NCBI RefSeq assembly: GCF_028823635.1
Contig: NZ_JAPEHU010000002.1
Location: 62,001-126,000, forward strand
From: Demequina sp. B12
GTDB taxonomy: Bacteria > Actinomycetota > Actinomycetes > Actinomycetales > Demequinaceae
DNA: 64,000 nt
Direction: 5' to 3'
Notes under the pieces: model-generated
What the model saw: the letters and a program-made list of their open reading frames with translations, nothing else
Databases searched by the model: none
Told to the model about the DNA's origin: nothing
Translations under genes and position numbers: made by a program
In this document: positions 16,064 through 23,951 of the stretch, one piece after another
How the letters are laid out: the number at the start of each line of letters is the position of its first letter
Numbering within the stretch: position 1 is the first letter of the stretch

Positions 16064-17224
16064 GTGATCACTACGAGCGTGGAACCGCGCGGCAGTCGCG
16101 GCGCAGACGTCGAGCTCGCGGCGCTCTCGGCGATCCTCGTGCACGGTCCCGTCTCGAGGACGGAGCTTGCGACGCGCCTCGCGGTGTCGCAGTCGACCAT
16201 GACTCGAGCGGTGAAGCCGCTCATCGATCGCGGACTCGTGCAGGAGAGCTCCGAAGCGCTCGAAGGACCGGGCCGTCCGTCGCGTCCACTGAGCGGCGTT
16301 CCGGGCGGGCGCACGTACGTGGGGGCCAAGCTCACGGGCGACGAGGTCATCGCGGTAGTGACCGACATGCTCGCCCACGAGCTCGCCTCCAAGAGCGGCA
16401 CTCTGGACTCGCACGACCCGGAGCAGGTCGCGGATGTGACGGCCGGGCTGATCCGCGAGCTGATCGATCCCGGCGAGCTCGCCTACGTGGGCCTGTCTCT
16501 GGGTGGCAGCGCGGTGGACGGACGCACTGTCGACCGCGCTCCCTTCCTGGGTTGGCGGGGCACGCCGCTCGCGAGCATGCTCGAGGAGCGGCTTGGCGTG
16601 CCGGTCGTGATCGACAACGACGTCTCGGCGCTCACCGCAGGTGAGCACTGGTTCGGGGCCGCGCGTGGGCTCGACGACTTCGCGGTCGTGACGATCGGTG
16701 CAGGCGTCGGTCTGGGCCTCGTGCGACACGGTCAGGTGATCCGCACTCGCGACAGCGGCCTGGGCCTGGCGGGGCACATCCCGCTCGAGGGCCACGGCAT
16801 CCCGTGCGCGGCAGGCCATCGCGGATGCGCAACTGCGGTGCTGTCCATCCCGAGCCTCGAAGCCCAGGCGACGGTGGCACTGCGGCGTCCCACCGCGTTC
16901 AGCGAGATCCTCGACCTCGCCCGCGAAGGCGACCGTGCGTGCGCAGAGATTGTGGACGGCGCCGCGCGCGCGCTGGGTCGTCTGCTCGCGCTCGTCGCGG
17001 ACCTCGCCATGGTGGACGTGGTCGTGGTGGGAGGCGACGGCATCGCGCTCCTGGACGCCGCGGAGCACGATGTGCGACGGCAGCTGCGCCAGGATCGCGA
17101 TCCCGACGCGCACGAACTCGAGCTCCGCATCGACCATTCGGACTTCACGCGGTGGGCCCGTGGAGCCGCCACTGTCGCGATCCAGGCATCGCTCCGCGGA
17201 CTGCTGGAGGACGCAGAGAGCTGA
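16064..17224 (+). CDS. ROK-family transcriptional repressor
   Basis: 386 residues. A winged-helix DNA-binding domain (about residues 15-75, SRTELATRLAVSQSTMTRAVKPLID) precedes a sugar-kinase-like ROK domain with VVIDNDVSALTAGEHWFG and IGAGVGLGLV. The zinc motif, normally CxCGxxGCxE, reads CAAGHRGCATA: the second Cys and the Glu are alanines, so zinc binding may be altered. The start is GTG 16064 with GGAGG 6 nt upstream, 21 bp after the alpha-galactosidase stop. It most likely represses the operon through the paired operators at 10387 and 10460 and is released by a sugar. Confidence 0.9.
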   Translation: MITTSVEPRGSRGADVELAALSAILVHGPVSRTELATRLAVSQSTMTRAVKPLIDRGLVQESSEALEGPGRPSRPLSGVPGGRTYVGAKLTGDEVIAVVTDMLAHELASKSGTLDSHDPEQVADVTAGLIRELIDPGELAYVGLSLGGSAVDGRTVDRAPFLGWRGTPLASMLEERLGVPVVIDNDVSALTAGEHWFGAARGLDDFAVVTIGAGVGLGLVRHGQVIRTRDSGLGLAGHIPLEGHGIPCAAGHRGCATAVLSIPSLEAQATVALRRPTAFSEILDLAREGDRACAEIVDGAARALGRLLALVADLAMVDVVVVGGDGIALLDAAEHDVRRQLRQDRDPDAHELELRIDHSDFTRWARGAATVAIQASLRGLLEDAES

Positions 17225-17250
17225 CGGGCCGCAGGCGCCGCGAGCGGAGA

Positions 17251-18207
17251 CTACGTCAGCCGCAGCGCGACCTTCCCGTGCCCCGCGGAACCCTTGAGAC
17301 GCGCGAAGGCCTCCTCGAGATCCTCGAAGGCGAACGTCCGATCCAGTGGCGGAGCGATCGCGCCCGAAGCAACGGCTGGCAGCACCTGCTCACGCACGCC
17401 GTCCATGAGGTCGCCGATCACCTCGGGCGGGGTGAGCCCATACGAGACGGACCGCAGCGTGACCCGCTGGCGCGCGAGCTCGAACAGATCGATCTCCGCG
17501 GTGGCGCCGCCCAGCCGGCCCACCGACACGACCGTGCCACCCTGGCGCGCGGCGCGGATCGCCTCGGCGAGGCCGGCGCCGCCCACGTGATCCAGCACCG
17601 CATCGACGCCCGTGCCGTCGGTGAGGTCTCGGACTGCCGTCGCCAGGTCCGACCCCGAGGTGACGATGACGTGGTCCGCACCAGCCGCGAGCACGGACTC
17701 ACGGTGCTCGGGCGTGCGGGTGGTGCCGATGATGGTGCCGACGCCCAGGGCTCGCAGTTCCTGGATCCCGAGCATCGCGATGCCTGACGTCGCGGCGGTC
17801 ACCAGCACCGAGTCGCTGGCCGCGATCCCTGCGCGCCGAATGGCGCCGTGCTCGGTCATCAGCCCGGTGGGCAGCGTCGCGGCGGCGTCAGACTCGACGC
17901 CGTCCGGCACCGGCAGCAGGTGACGGCGATGCGCCACGACGTACTCCGCGAAGGCGGCGGGCGCGATGCCCATCACGCGCGTGCCGACCAGGTTCGCATC
18001 CGCGTCGTCACCGGTCGCGACCACCTCGCCGGCGAACTCGAAGCCCGGGACGAAGGTGTCACTCGCGGGGGACAGGTCCGCGTTGTTGAGCGCGACCGCC
18101 TCGACGCGCACCAGCACCTGGTCGCCGGCGGGCGTGGGAACGGGACGCTCCGCGATCTGGGGGACGTCGGTCTCGGGCGATGCGACATACGCGCGCATGG
18201 TGGTCAT
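17251..18207 (-). CDS. Quinone-oxidoreductase-type MDR family NAD(P)H oxidoreductase
   Basis: 318 residues. An N-terminal GroES-like domain without zinc-ligand cysteines precedes a Rossmann domain (SVLVTAATSGIAMLGIQEL) and a GTDAVLDHVGG-like segment. This is the zinc-independent quinone oxidoreductase branch, probably reducing quinones or alpha,beta-unsaturated carbonyls. The frame is open to 18297, but the ATG at 18207 has GGAGG 5 nt upstream and is chosen. It lies 55 bp downstream of the HTH regulator gene on the same strand and may be in its regulon. Confidence 0.88.
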   Translation of the reverse strand: MTTMRAYVASPETDVPQIAERPVPTPAGDQVLVRVEAVALNNADLSPASDTFVPGFEFAGEVVATGDDADANLVGTRVMGIAPAAFAEYVVAHRRHLLPVPDGVESDAAATLPTGLMTEHGAIRRAGIAASDSVLVTAATSGIAMLGIQELRALGVGTIIGTTRTPEHRESVLAAGADHVIVTSGSDLATAVRDLTDGTGVDAVLDHVGGAGLAEAIRAARQGGTVVSVGRLGGATAEIDLFELARQRVTLRSVSYGLTPPEVIGDLMDGVREQVLPAVASGAIAPPLDRTFAFEDLEEAFARLKGSAGHGKVALRLT

Positions 18208-18262
18208 GGATGCCTCCAGAGGCGGTAGGAATGGGGGCCGGCCGCCGGGTGCCGGCAGGGGG

Positions 18263-19150
18263 TCAGGAGCGGGCGTCGGTCTCGAGGTGGGCCGCACGCG
18301 ACGTCTTCTCGGACGCCCACCAGCTCGCCAGGAGCTGCAGTTTCTCCGCGGACTCTGAGCCCGGGGCCGCCGTGTAGATCGTGAGTCCCAGGTCAGGGTC
18401 GGCGGGCAGCGTCAGAGTGTTGTACTCGAGTTCGATCACACCCACCGCCGGGTGGTTCACGCGCTTGATTCCCTCGATGTGCAGGCGCACGTCATGGCGC
18501 GCCCACAGGGTCCGGAAGTGCTCGGACCGGGTGGACAGCTCGCCCACGAGGTCCGTGATCGACTTGTCGAACGGGCTGCGGCCCGCGACGGTGCGCAGGC
18601 TGGCGACCGCGGAGTCCGCGATCGTGTCCCAGTCCGGATAGAACTGCCGTGAGCTGGGGTCCAGGAAGATGTAGCGCGCATAGTTCACGCTGTCGCCCTG
18701 AGCCTTGTACAGCGGGTCGTAGAGGGCGCGTGCGAGGTCGTTCGTGGCGACGATGGTGCTGCGCGGGTCTCCGAGCACGGCGGCACCTGTGGACACCGAG
18801 TCCACCAGGTGGAGCAGGCTCGGACGGATGGAGGTCGATGCTCCGGGACGGCGACGCGCGCGGGTGCCCGCGTTCGCGGTACGCGCGAGATCGAACAGGT
18901 GGGAGCGCTCGGCCTCGGAGAAGCGCAGGGCCGAGGCGATGGCTTCCAGCACCTCGTCCGACACCCCGCGCAGGTCGCCGCGTTCGAGCTTGGTGTAGTA
19001 CTCGACGCTCACGCCCGCGAGGACCGCGACCTCCCCTCGACGGAGGCCGGGGACACGACGGCTGCCGACCGTGGGCAGGCCCACCATCTCGGGAGTGACC
19101 TTGGCGCGGCGAGTCACCAGGAACTCGCGAACCTCTTCACGTGCTGTCAT
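18263..19150 (-). CDS. HTH regulator with MmyB-like ligand domain
   Basis: 295 residues. The N-terminal XRE helix-turn-helix (VPGLRRGEVAVLAGVSVEYYTKLERG) matches the SCO4008/MmyB group, whose C-terminal PAS-like domain binds lipophilic ligands. The conserved HLVDS and NDLARALYDPLY blocks are present. Such genes usually sit beside oxidoreductases and regulate them. Here it is upstream of an MDR oxidoreductase and divergent from a CMD/cupin/DUF2255 group. The start ATG 19150 has TACCGT 6 nt upstream. The frame is open further upstream, but that part is antisense to the CMD gene. Confidence 0.88.
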   Translation of the reverse strand: MTAREEVREFLVTRRAKVTPEMVGLPTVGSRRVPGLRRGEVAVLAGVSVEYYTKLERGDLRGVSDEVLEAIASALRFSEAERSHLFDLARTANAGTRARRRPGASTSIRPSLLHLVDSVSTGAAVLGDPRSTIVATNDLARALYDPLYKAQGDSVNYARYIFLDPSSRQFYPDWDTIADSAVASLRTVAGRSPFDKSITDLVGELSTRSEHFRTLWARHDVRLHIEGIKRVNHPAVGVIELEYNTLTLPADPDLGLTIYTAAPGSESAEKLQLLASWWASEKTSRAAHLETDARS

Positions 19151-19156
19151 GCGTCC

Positions 19157-19162
19157 ACGGTA
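19157..19162 (-). promoter_or_regulatory. -10 hexamer for leaderless MmyB-like regulator
   Basis: On the minus strand TACCGT is followed by 6 nt and the ATG at 19150. Confidence 0.5.
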
Positions 19163-19300
19163 CGTCGTCGCTCCCCAGCGAGGGAGGTACTGCGAGGGGT
19201 ACCTCTGACAGCACCTGGCAGACGCGGATGAACGGGTGTGGACTGGGTGTTGACGCCAGGGACGGAGACACCGCCACCCGGTTTGAGCAAGGAGCATGAC

Positions 19301-19624
19301 ATGACGGACGAGCAGCAGACCCCGATGCAGAGGATGATGGGCGACTTCGCGCCCACGTTCGTGGAGCTCACGGACGACGTCCTGTTCGGGAAGGTCTGGT
19401 CCCGCACCGAGGAGCTGTCGCCGCGCGACCGCAGCCTCATCACGGTCACCAGCCTCGTCACCGCAGGCAACACCGAGCAGCTGCACGCACACATTCCCAT
19501 GGGCCTCGCCAACGGTCTCACCGAGGACGAGATCAAGGAGGCGATCACCCACGTCGCGTTCTATGCCGGATGGCCGCGGGCCGTGTCCGCGCTCACCGTC
19601 GCCCAGCAGATCTTCGCCAGGTAA
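19301..19624 (+). CDS. Carboxymuconolactone decarboxylase (CMD) family protein
   Basis: 107 residues, the usual length of single-domain CMD proteins. RDRSLITVTSLVTAGNTEQLHAHI and the C-terminal FYAGWPRAVSAL are the conserved CMD blocks. The CxxC of AhpD-type members is absent, so it is not a canonical peroxidase partner. ATG 19301 has GGAG 7 nt upstream. The cupin gene follows after 11 bp with its own strong RBS. CMD plus cupin is a recurrent pair in bacteria, generally linked to breakdown or detoxification of small organics; the exact reaction is unknown. Confidence 0.88.
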   Translation: MTDEQQTPMQRMMGDFAPTFVELTDDVLFGKVWSRTEELSPRDRSLITVTSLVTAGNTEQLHAHIPMGLANGLTEDEIKEAITHVAFYAGWPRAVSALTVAQQIFAR

Positions 19625-19635
19625 GGAGCACCACC

Positions 19636-20040
19636 ATGAGCATGAGCTTCCTCCAGGTCCCTGGATCCATGAAGAACCCGCCCGAGCAGTTCGCGGGCGA
19701 CGTGTGGGTCGACATGGTCGCCTACCCGATGGGCGACCAGCAGCGCTCGGTGGTCGCGAAGGTCCGCTTCGCGCCCGGCGCCCGCACCGCCTGGCACTCG
19801 CACGCGCGCGGGCAGTACTGCCACGTGACCGAGGGCGTCGCCTACTTCGGCGACCGCGACGGCAACATCGTCGAGGTTCGCCCTGGCCAGACCATCTTCA
19901 CGCCCCCGGGCGAAGACCACTGGCACGCCGCGGCCGAGGACTCCTTCATGGAGCACCTCGCGATCCTCGAGAACGGCGAGGACCCGGCCACCACCACGGT
20001 CTGGAAGGAGCACGTCAGCGACGCCGAACTGGGCCGCTGA
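19636..20040 (+). CDS. Cupin-domain protein
   Basis: 134 residues with a single cupin barrel. Motif 1 reads PGARTAWHSHARGQYCHVTEG with two metal-binding histidines, and motif 2 reads PGEDHWHAA. It resembles the small QdoI/CMD-associated cupins. ATG 19636 has AAGGAG 7 nt upstream; a longer frame exists upstream but overlaps the CMD coding sequence. It is probably cotranscribed with the CMD gene under the divergent MmyB-type regulator. Confidence 0.88.
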   Translation: MSMSFLQVPGSMKNPPEQFAGDVWVDMVAYPMGDQQRSVVAKVRFAPGARTAWHSHARGQYCHVTEGVAYFGDRDGNIVEVRPGQTIFTPPGEDHWHAAAEDSFMEHLAILENGEDPATTTVWKEHVSDAELGR

Positions 20041-20174
20041 CGTTCGCCACGTATCGGACCCGCACCATCGCACGGATGCGGGACGTTGATCTCGTGCGGT
20101 CTTCACCGCTTCACCGACCCCAGCCTGTGACCGCATCGGCTCACCAGGCCCACCAGACTCGACAAGGAGACACC

Positions 20175-20549
20175 ATGACTGACTGGAACCAGGACGTTCT
20201 CGCGGACATCGCCGCGACGGACGACCTTCACATCTCGCCGTTCCGCGAGGACGGCACCACCTACGGCACGCCCACCTGGATCTGGTCCGTGGTGGTCGAC
20301 GGCAACCTCTACGTGCGCGCCTACAACGGCGTGCGCTCGCGCTGGCACCAGTCGGCGATGGCGCAGGGCGCCGGACGCATTCGCGCCGGCGGCCACACGG
20401 TGGAGGTCACCTTCACTCCGGCCGATGCGTCCCTCACCGGGGCGATCGACGCCGCCTACCGCGCCAAGTACGCGGACAGCCAGTACCTGCCGCCCATGGT
20501 GTCCGAGAGGACACAGGCGGCCACTGTGCGCATCGACCCGCGCGACTGA
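20175..20549 (+). CDS. DUF2255-family protein
   Basis: 124 residues. The block TPTWIWSVVVDGNLYVRAYNG with SRWHQSA is the DUF2255 hallmark, a small split-barrel-like fold related to nitroreductase or FMN-binding proteins; no function is established. ATG 20175 has AAGGAGA 5 nt upstream. The 134 bp gap after the cupin gene shows no obvious promoter or terminator, so read-through is plausible. It is convergent with the toroid protein gene, with 1 bp between the stops. Confidence 0.8.
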   Translation: MTDWNQDVLADIAATDDLHISPFREDGTTYGTPTWIWSVVVDGNLYVRAYNGVRSRWHQSAMAQGAGRIRAGGHTVEVTFTPADASLTGAIDAAYRAKYADSQYLPPMVSERTQAATVRIDPRD

Positions 20550-20550
20550 G

Positions 20551-21504
20551 TCATGCGCGCGCCTGGTCCCACCACTGCAGCACGCGCAGGGCGCGCAGTG
20601 TGATGACGCGGCTGGGCTCGCCCACCGGCTCGAGATCCACGTGGGTGCGGCCGCGCGGGACCCGCTCGAGAGGCCAGCGGCCATCGGGCAGGCGCTTGGA
20701 GCGGATCACCTCGATGGCCTCGGCGGCACGGGGGTCCGGCGCGCGGTCCGCATCACGCAGGTAGTCCAGCGCGCGGAGGACGTCGTAGTGCCACTGCGGC
20801 GGGTAGGACAGCTCGAGGTACGCCGGATCGATGACCTCACCGGTGGAGCGCCGCCGGAAGAGGCTCCGTGAGAGCAGGTACTCCTCGCCGGCGCGCATCG
20901 CCTCGTCGATGAGTGCCGGGGCTTCCGCGGCATCGCGATACGCCGAGAGTCCCTCGAGCACGTTGATGGTGGTGTCGAAGCTCGATACCGTCGCGCCGCG
21001 CTCGACCTCGCAGTTCCAGCCGCCGTCGGGAAGCTGCTCGGACAGCAGGCGCTCGACGATGGGTCCGGCGTCGCGCCCCGCCCACACGCACAGCGCCAGC
21101 ACGCGGCCGTTGATGCACGGCTCGACCTCCCCGCGGAAGAAGGGCTGGCCGCCCTCTTCCCACACCACCCACGCTTCCACGGCGTCGAGGGCCGATGCGA
21201 GGGCGGGGTCCGTGGGCACGGCACCCAGGTCTCTCAGCAGCATCAGGACGGGGAAGCTGGCGGTCCATGGCTGGCCCTCGCGCTGCCAGTCCTCGGGCGT
21301 GAAGCCTTCGGGCCAGAAGGCCGCGCGCGCCCAGCCACCGTCCGGATCGCGCGCGGCCATCAGCGCCGCGCCCCAACCCTCGTGGACCACCTTCGCGCGC
21401 TCCACGGCGACGTCCTCCGCGGGGGCGTTCAGCAGGTCGCGCATCACCTGCCAGCGCACGGCGGGGTCGCCGGCGATCAGCCAATCCTCGACAGCGCGCT
21501 CCAT
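20551..21504 (-). CDS. Alpha/alpha-toroid protein related to prenyltransferase/squalene-oxidase repeats
   Basis: 317 residues, soluble. Repeated helical units carry the QW-like pattern: LPDGGWNCEVE near residue 165 and LPDGRWPLE near residue 275, together with WHYDVLRALDYLRD. This indicates an alpha/alpha toroid of the squalene-cyclase superfamily. No catalytic DDTAE or DCTAE motif is seen, and the length is half that of true cyclases, so squalene cyclisation is unlikely. Actinobacterial relatives are uncharacterised. The start ATG has TACGCT 6 nt upstream. Confidence 0.75.
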   Translation of the reverse strand: MERAVEDWLIAGDPAVRWQVMRDLLNAPAEDVAVERAKVVHEGWGAALMAARDPDGGWARAAFWPEGFTPEDWQREGQPWTASFPVLMLLRDLGAVPTDPALASALDAVEAWVVWEEGGQPFFRGEVEPCINGRVLALCVWAGRDAGPIVERLLSEQLPDGGWNCEVERGATVSSFDTTINVLEGLSAYRDAAEAPALIDEAMRAGEEYLLSRSLFRRRSTGEVIDPAYLELSYPPQWHYDVLRALDYLRDADRAPDPRAAEAIEVIRSKRLPDGRWPLERVPRGRTHVDLEPVGEPSRVITLRALRVLQWWDQARA

Positions 21505-21510
21505 GAGACG

Positions 21511-21516
21511 AGCGTA
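21511..21516 (-). promoter_or_regulatory. -10 hexamer for leaderless toroid gene
   Basis: On the minus strand TACGCT is followed by 6 nt and the ATG at 21504. Confidence 0.5.
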
Positions 21517-21532
21517 GGCCCGCCGCCTCGCG

Positions 21533-22615
21533 TCAGCGCGACCGCGCGTCGCGGCGCGAACGCGCGTCCTCCCACGCGTCCGCGGTCTCGCTCGACATCA
21601 CCGTCAGCACCCGCTCGAGCGGCCCCGGCCCCACCCAGTATTTCCAGGCGCTCGCGAACGCGATCGAGCCGAGCCACAGCGCGACCAGCGCGGAGTTGAC
21701 CGGCTCGCGCACCGTCCAGTCGCCCACGATGGTGATGACCAGCACCTGCAGGGTGTAGAGCGTGAGCGCCATCGCGCCCGTCGCCTGGAGGGGCCAGGTG
21801 AGCCGCGGTGCGAGCCGCGCCACTGCGAGGCACATCGCGATCACCGCCAGCGACGCCCCGATGTTGCGCCCGGCCTCGACCGGGGTGAACGAGTGGTCCT
21901 GCGAGGACAGCCACTCCGGGTTCTCGCCCCACGCGTCGCGCAGCATCACGGCAGCGACGCTCGTCGCCGTGAGGATCACGACCCCCAGTCCGCCGAGCCA
22001 CGCAGTGGCGACCCGCGACCTCAGGTCCGCTCGGCCCACCACGAGCCCTGCGAGGATGTAGGTCATCCACGTCGCGGCCGGATAGCTGCCGTCCCACAGC
22101 GTGTCCATCAGCGGCAGATCGCTGATGCCCGCATTGGCAGCCCAGCCGTCCAGCGTGCGCGTGATCCAGCCGCCCGTCAGCGCGAGCACCACGGCGAGAG
22201 AGACGAGCCACCGCGTGCGCCATCGGAGCACCGGCAGCGCGAGCAGGAACATCAGCCCCAGGTGGTGCAGGATGATCGCGATCGGCGCCTCGAAGAGTTC
22301 GAGGAAGAGGCCGAGCATGATGAGCAGCCCGCCGCGGACGGCGATCCGGACGCGAGTCCGTCCGAGCGTCAGATCATCGACGTCGACGGCCGCCACCGCG
22401 CCCCGACGCGTCAGCATCAGCGTCATCGACACCCCTGCGAGCACCGCGAACAGCGCTGAGGGGAAGCCGTGCGACGCGAGCAGCCACGGCCAGGCGCCTG
22501 CGGTGGGCCCGTGCACACCGTCGTTGCCCAGGTGCGCCGCGAACATGCCCAGCACTGCCACGGCGCGCGCGACGTCCAGTCCGTCGATGCGCGTCGAACT
22601 GGCGACAGCGCTCAT
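21533..22615 (-). CDS. DUF418/DUF1624-type multispanning membrane protein
   Basis: 360 residues with about ten membrane segments. The N-terminus RIDGLDVARAVAVLGMFAAHL followed by GRSAxLFAVLAGVSM-like sequence (here SHGFPSALFAVLAGVSM) places it among the acyltransferase-like DUF1624/DUF418 membrane proteins. These are predicted to modify surface glycans or lipids, but the substrate is unknown. ATG 22615 overlaps the stop of the ClbS-like gene by 4 nt, so the two are coupled. The longer open frame upstream is antisense noise. Confidence 0.82.
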   Translation of the reverse strand: MSAVASSTRIDGLDVARAVAVLGMFAAHLGNDGVHGPTAGAWPWLLASHGFPSALFAVLAGVSMTLMLTRRGAVAAVDVDDLTLGRTRVRIAVRGGLLIMLGLFLELFEAPIAIILHHLGLMFLLALPVLRWRTRWLVSLAVVLALTGGWITRTLDGWAANAGISDLPLMDTLWDGSYPAATWMTYILAGLVVGRADLRSRVATAWLGGLGVVILTATSVAAVMLRDAWGENPEWLSSQDHSFTPVEAGRNIGASLAVIAMCLAVARLAPRLTWPLQATGAMALTLYTLQVLVITIVGDWTVREPVNSALVALWLGSIAFASAWKYWVGPGPLERVLTVMSSETADAWEDARSRRDARSR

Positions 22616-23100
22616 ACCGCGCACTGGCCCAGCGCCTCCTCGCCCCACGCGTAGTGGTCTCCTAGGCACTCGTGCGCGACCCTGCCCAGAGATGGGCCAC
22701 CGGTCCACGGGCGCGCCTGCGGATCGAACAGCCGGTCGTCGTCGAGAGCGCGCACAGCCTCCACCATGCGCCCGTGAGAAGCGACCAGGAGCTCGCGCAG
22801 CTCGGCATACGTGCGATGCGAGTGCTGGGCGAGAATTGCCGCGTTCAGTTCCGCGAGTCGCTCCCAGGTGTGGCCCGGAGGGGGCGCCCCGGGCTCAGCC
22901 CCCGCTGCCTCGTCGTCGATCCAGCCGAGGAACAGCAGGTGCCAGCCGTGCAGATGTGCCAGCACGTCCGCAACCCTGTCGCCCGCGAAGTCGGGCGCGA
23001 CCGCATGGTCCGGCAGTGCGTCGGCGTGTCGTAGCAATGCTGCCAAGCGAGCGTCGCCGTCCGCGATCACCGCATCGGCGCTGCTGGGGCCCGTCTCCAT
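22612..23100 (-). CDS. ClbS/DfsB-family four-helix bundle protein
   Basis: 162 residues. The segment VADVLAHLHGWHLLFLGWI matches the ClbS/DfsB (DUF1706) family and its relatives in the DinB superfamily. ClbS protects E. coli from colibactin and DfsB is a desulfurase-like relative; the role here is unknown. The ATG at 23109 is possible, but ATG 23100 has TACGAT 7 nt upstream and is preferred. It is divergent from the FAH-family gene, and the two -10 elements are about 40 bp apart. Confidence 0.8.
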   Translation of the reverse strand: METGPSSADAVIADGDARLAALLRHADALPDHAVAPDFAGDRVADVLAHLHGWHLLFLGWIDDEAAGAEPGAPPPGHTWERLAELNAAILAQHSHRTYAELRELLVASHGRMVEAVRALDDDRLFDPQARPWTGGPSLGRVAHECLGDHYAWGEEALGQCAV

Positions 23101-23107
23101 GCTTCGC

Positions 23108-23113
23108 ATCGTA
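23108..23113 (-). promoter_or_regulatory. -10 hexamer for leaderless ClbS-like gene
   Basis: On the minus strand TACGAT is followed by 7 nt and the ATG at 23100. Confidence 0.45.
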
Positions 23114-23152
23114 CGGCGGCCGCCCCCGGCGGCGACAGCACTGCCCGGCCAC

Positions 23153-23158
23153 TACGCT
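23153..23158 (+). promoter_or_regulatory. -10 hexamer for leaderless FAH-family gene
   Basis: TACGCT is followed by 7 nt and the ATG at 23166. Confidence 0.5.
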
Positions 23159-23165
23159 GGAGCCC

Positions 23166-23951
23166 ATGCGTATCGCCAGATTCACGACGGGCGACGAGCC
23201 GCGCTACGCGGTCGTCGACGGAGAGCCAGGGAACGAGGAGCTGGTGGTCCTCACCGGCGACCCGATGTACACGCCGGGGGAGGTGACGGACGAGCGCATC
23301 AAGCTCACCGACGATGTGCGGCTGCTCGCGCCGGTGATCCCTCGCTCGAAGGCCATCTGCCTGGGCAAGAATTACGAGGCCCACGCCAAGGAGATCCCGC
23401 ACCGCGGGCCGGCCTCCGAGGTGCCCATCATCTTCCTCAAGCCCAACACTGCGGTGATCGGGCCGGACGACCCGATCGTGCTGCCCTCGTACTCCGACGA
23501 CGTGCAGCTCGAGGCGGAGCTCGCCGTGGTGATCGGTCGCCTGTGCAAGGACGTCGCACCCGAGCACGCCGAGCAGTACATCTACGGCTACACCTGCGCG
23601 AACGACGTCACCGCGCGTGACCTGCAGCGCGCCGAGGATCAGTGGTTTCGCGCCAAGGCCTTCGATACGTCGCTGCCGCTGGGCCCATGGATCGAGACGG
23701 ACCTCGACACGGACGACGCTGTGATCAGCTCGCGTATCAACGGCGAGCTCACCCAGAACGGCAACACCAAGGACATGATCCGTGACGTCGCGCACGCGGT
23801 GTCCATGGCCTCCGAGGTGACCACGCTGCTTCCAGGCGACGTCATCCTCACCGGCACGCCGTCCGGGGTGACCAAGCTCAACCACGCTGACATCGTGGAG
23901 ATCGAGATCGAAGGGCTGGGTGTGCTGCGCAACCCGGTGATCCGCCGATGA
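23166..23951 (+). CDS. Fumarylacetoacetate hydrolase-family protein
   Basis: 261 residues. An N-terminal small domain is followed by the FAH barrel beginning at [15 protein letters not shown]. Metal ligands are expected in [11 protein letters not shown] (two Glu) and in the [14 protein letters not shown] segment. [13 protein letters not shown] is the family's closing motif. Members act as acylpyruvate hydrolases or oxaloacetate decarboxylases; which applies here cannot be told. Its stop overlaps the gltX start (ATGA), an arrangement common in actinobacteria where this gene precedes gltX. Confidence 0.9.
   Translation: MRIARFTTGDEPRYAVVDGEPGNEELVVLTGDPMYTPGEVTDERIKLTDDVRLLAPVIPRSKAICLGKNYEAHAKEIPHRGPASEVPIIFLKPNTAVIGPDDPIVLPSYSDDVQLEAELAVVIGRLCKDVAPEHAEQYIYGYTCANDVTARDLQRAEDQWFRAKAFDTSLPLGPWIETDLDTDDAVISSRINGELTQNGNTKDMIRDVAHAVSMASEVTTLLPGDVILTGTPSGVTKLNHADIVEIEIEGLGVLRNPVIRR

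Noticed and set aside
15053-17137. Long open frame (694 codons) on the minus strand opposite the GH36 and ROK genes
   Set aside because: It is a high-GC antisense shadow: Arg/His/Ala-rich, no recognisable domain, and the plus-strand genes have clear families.
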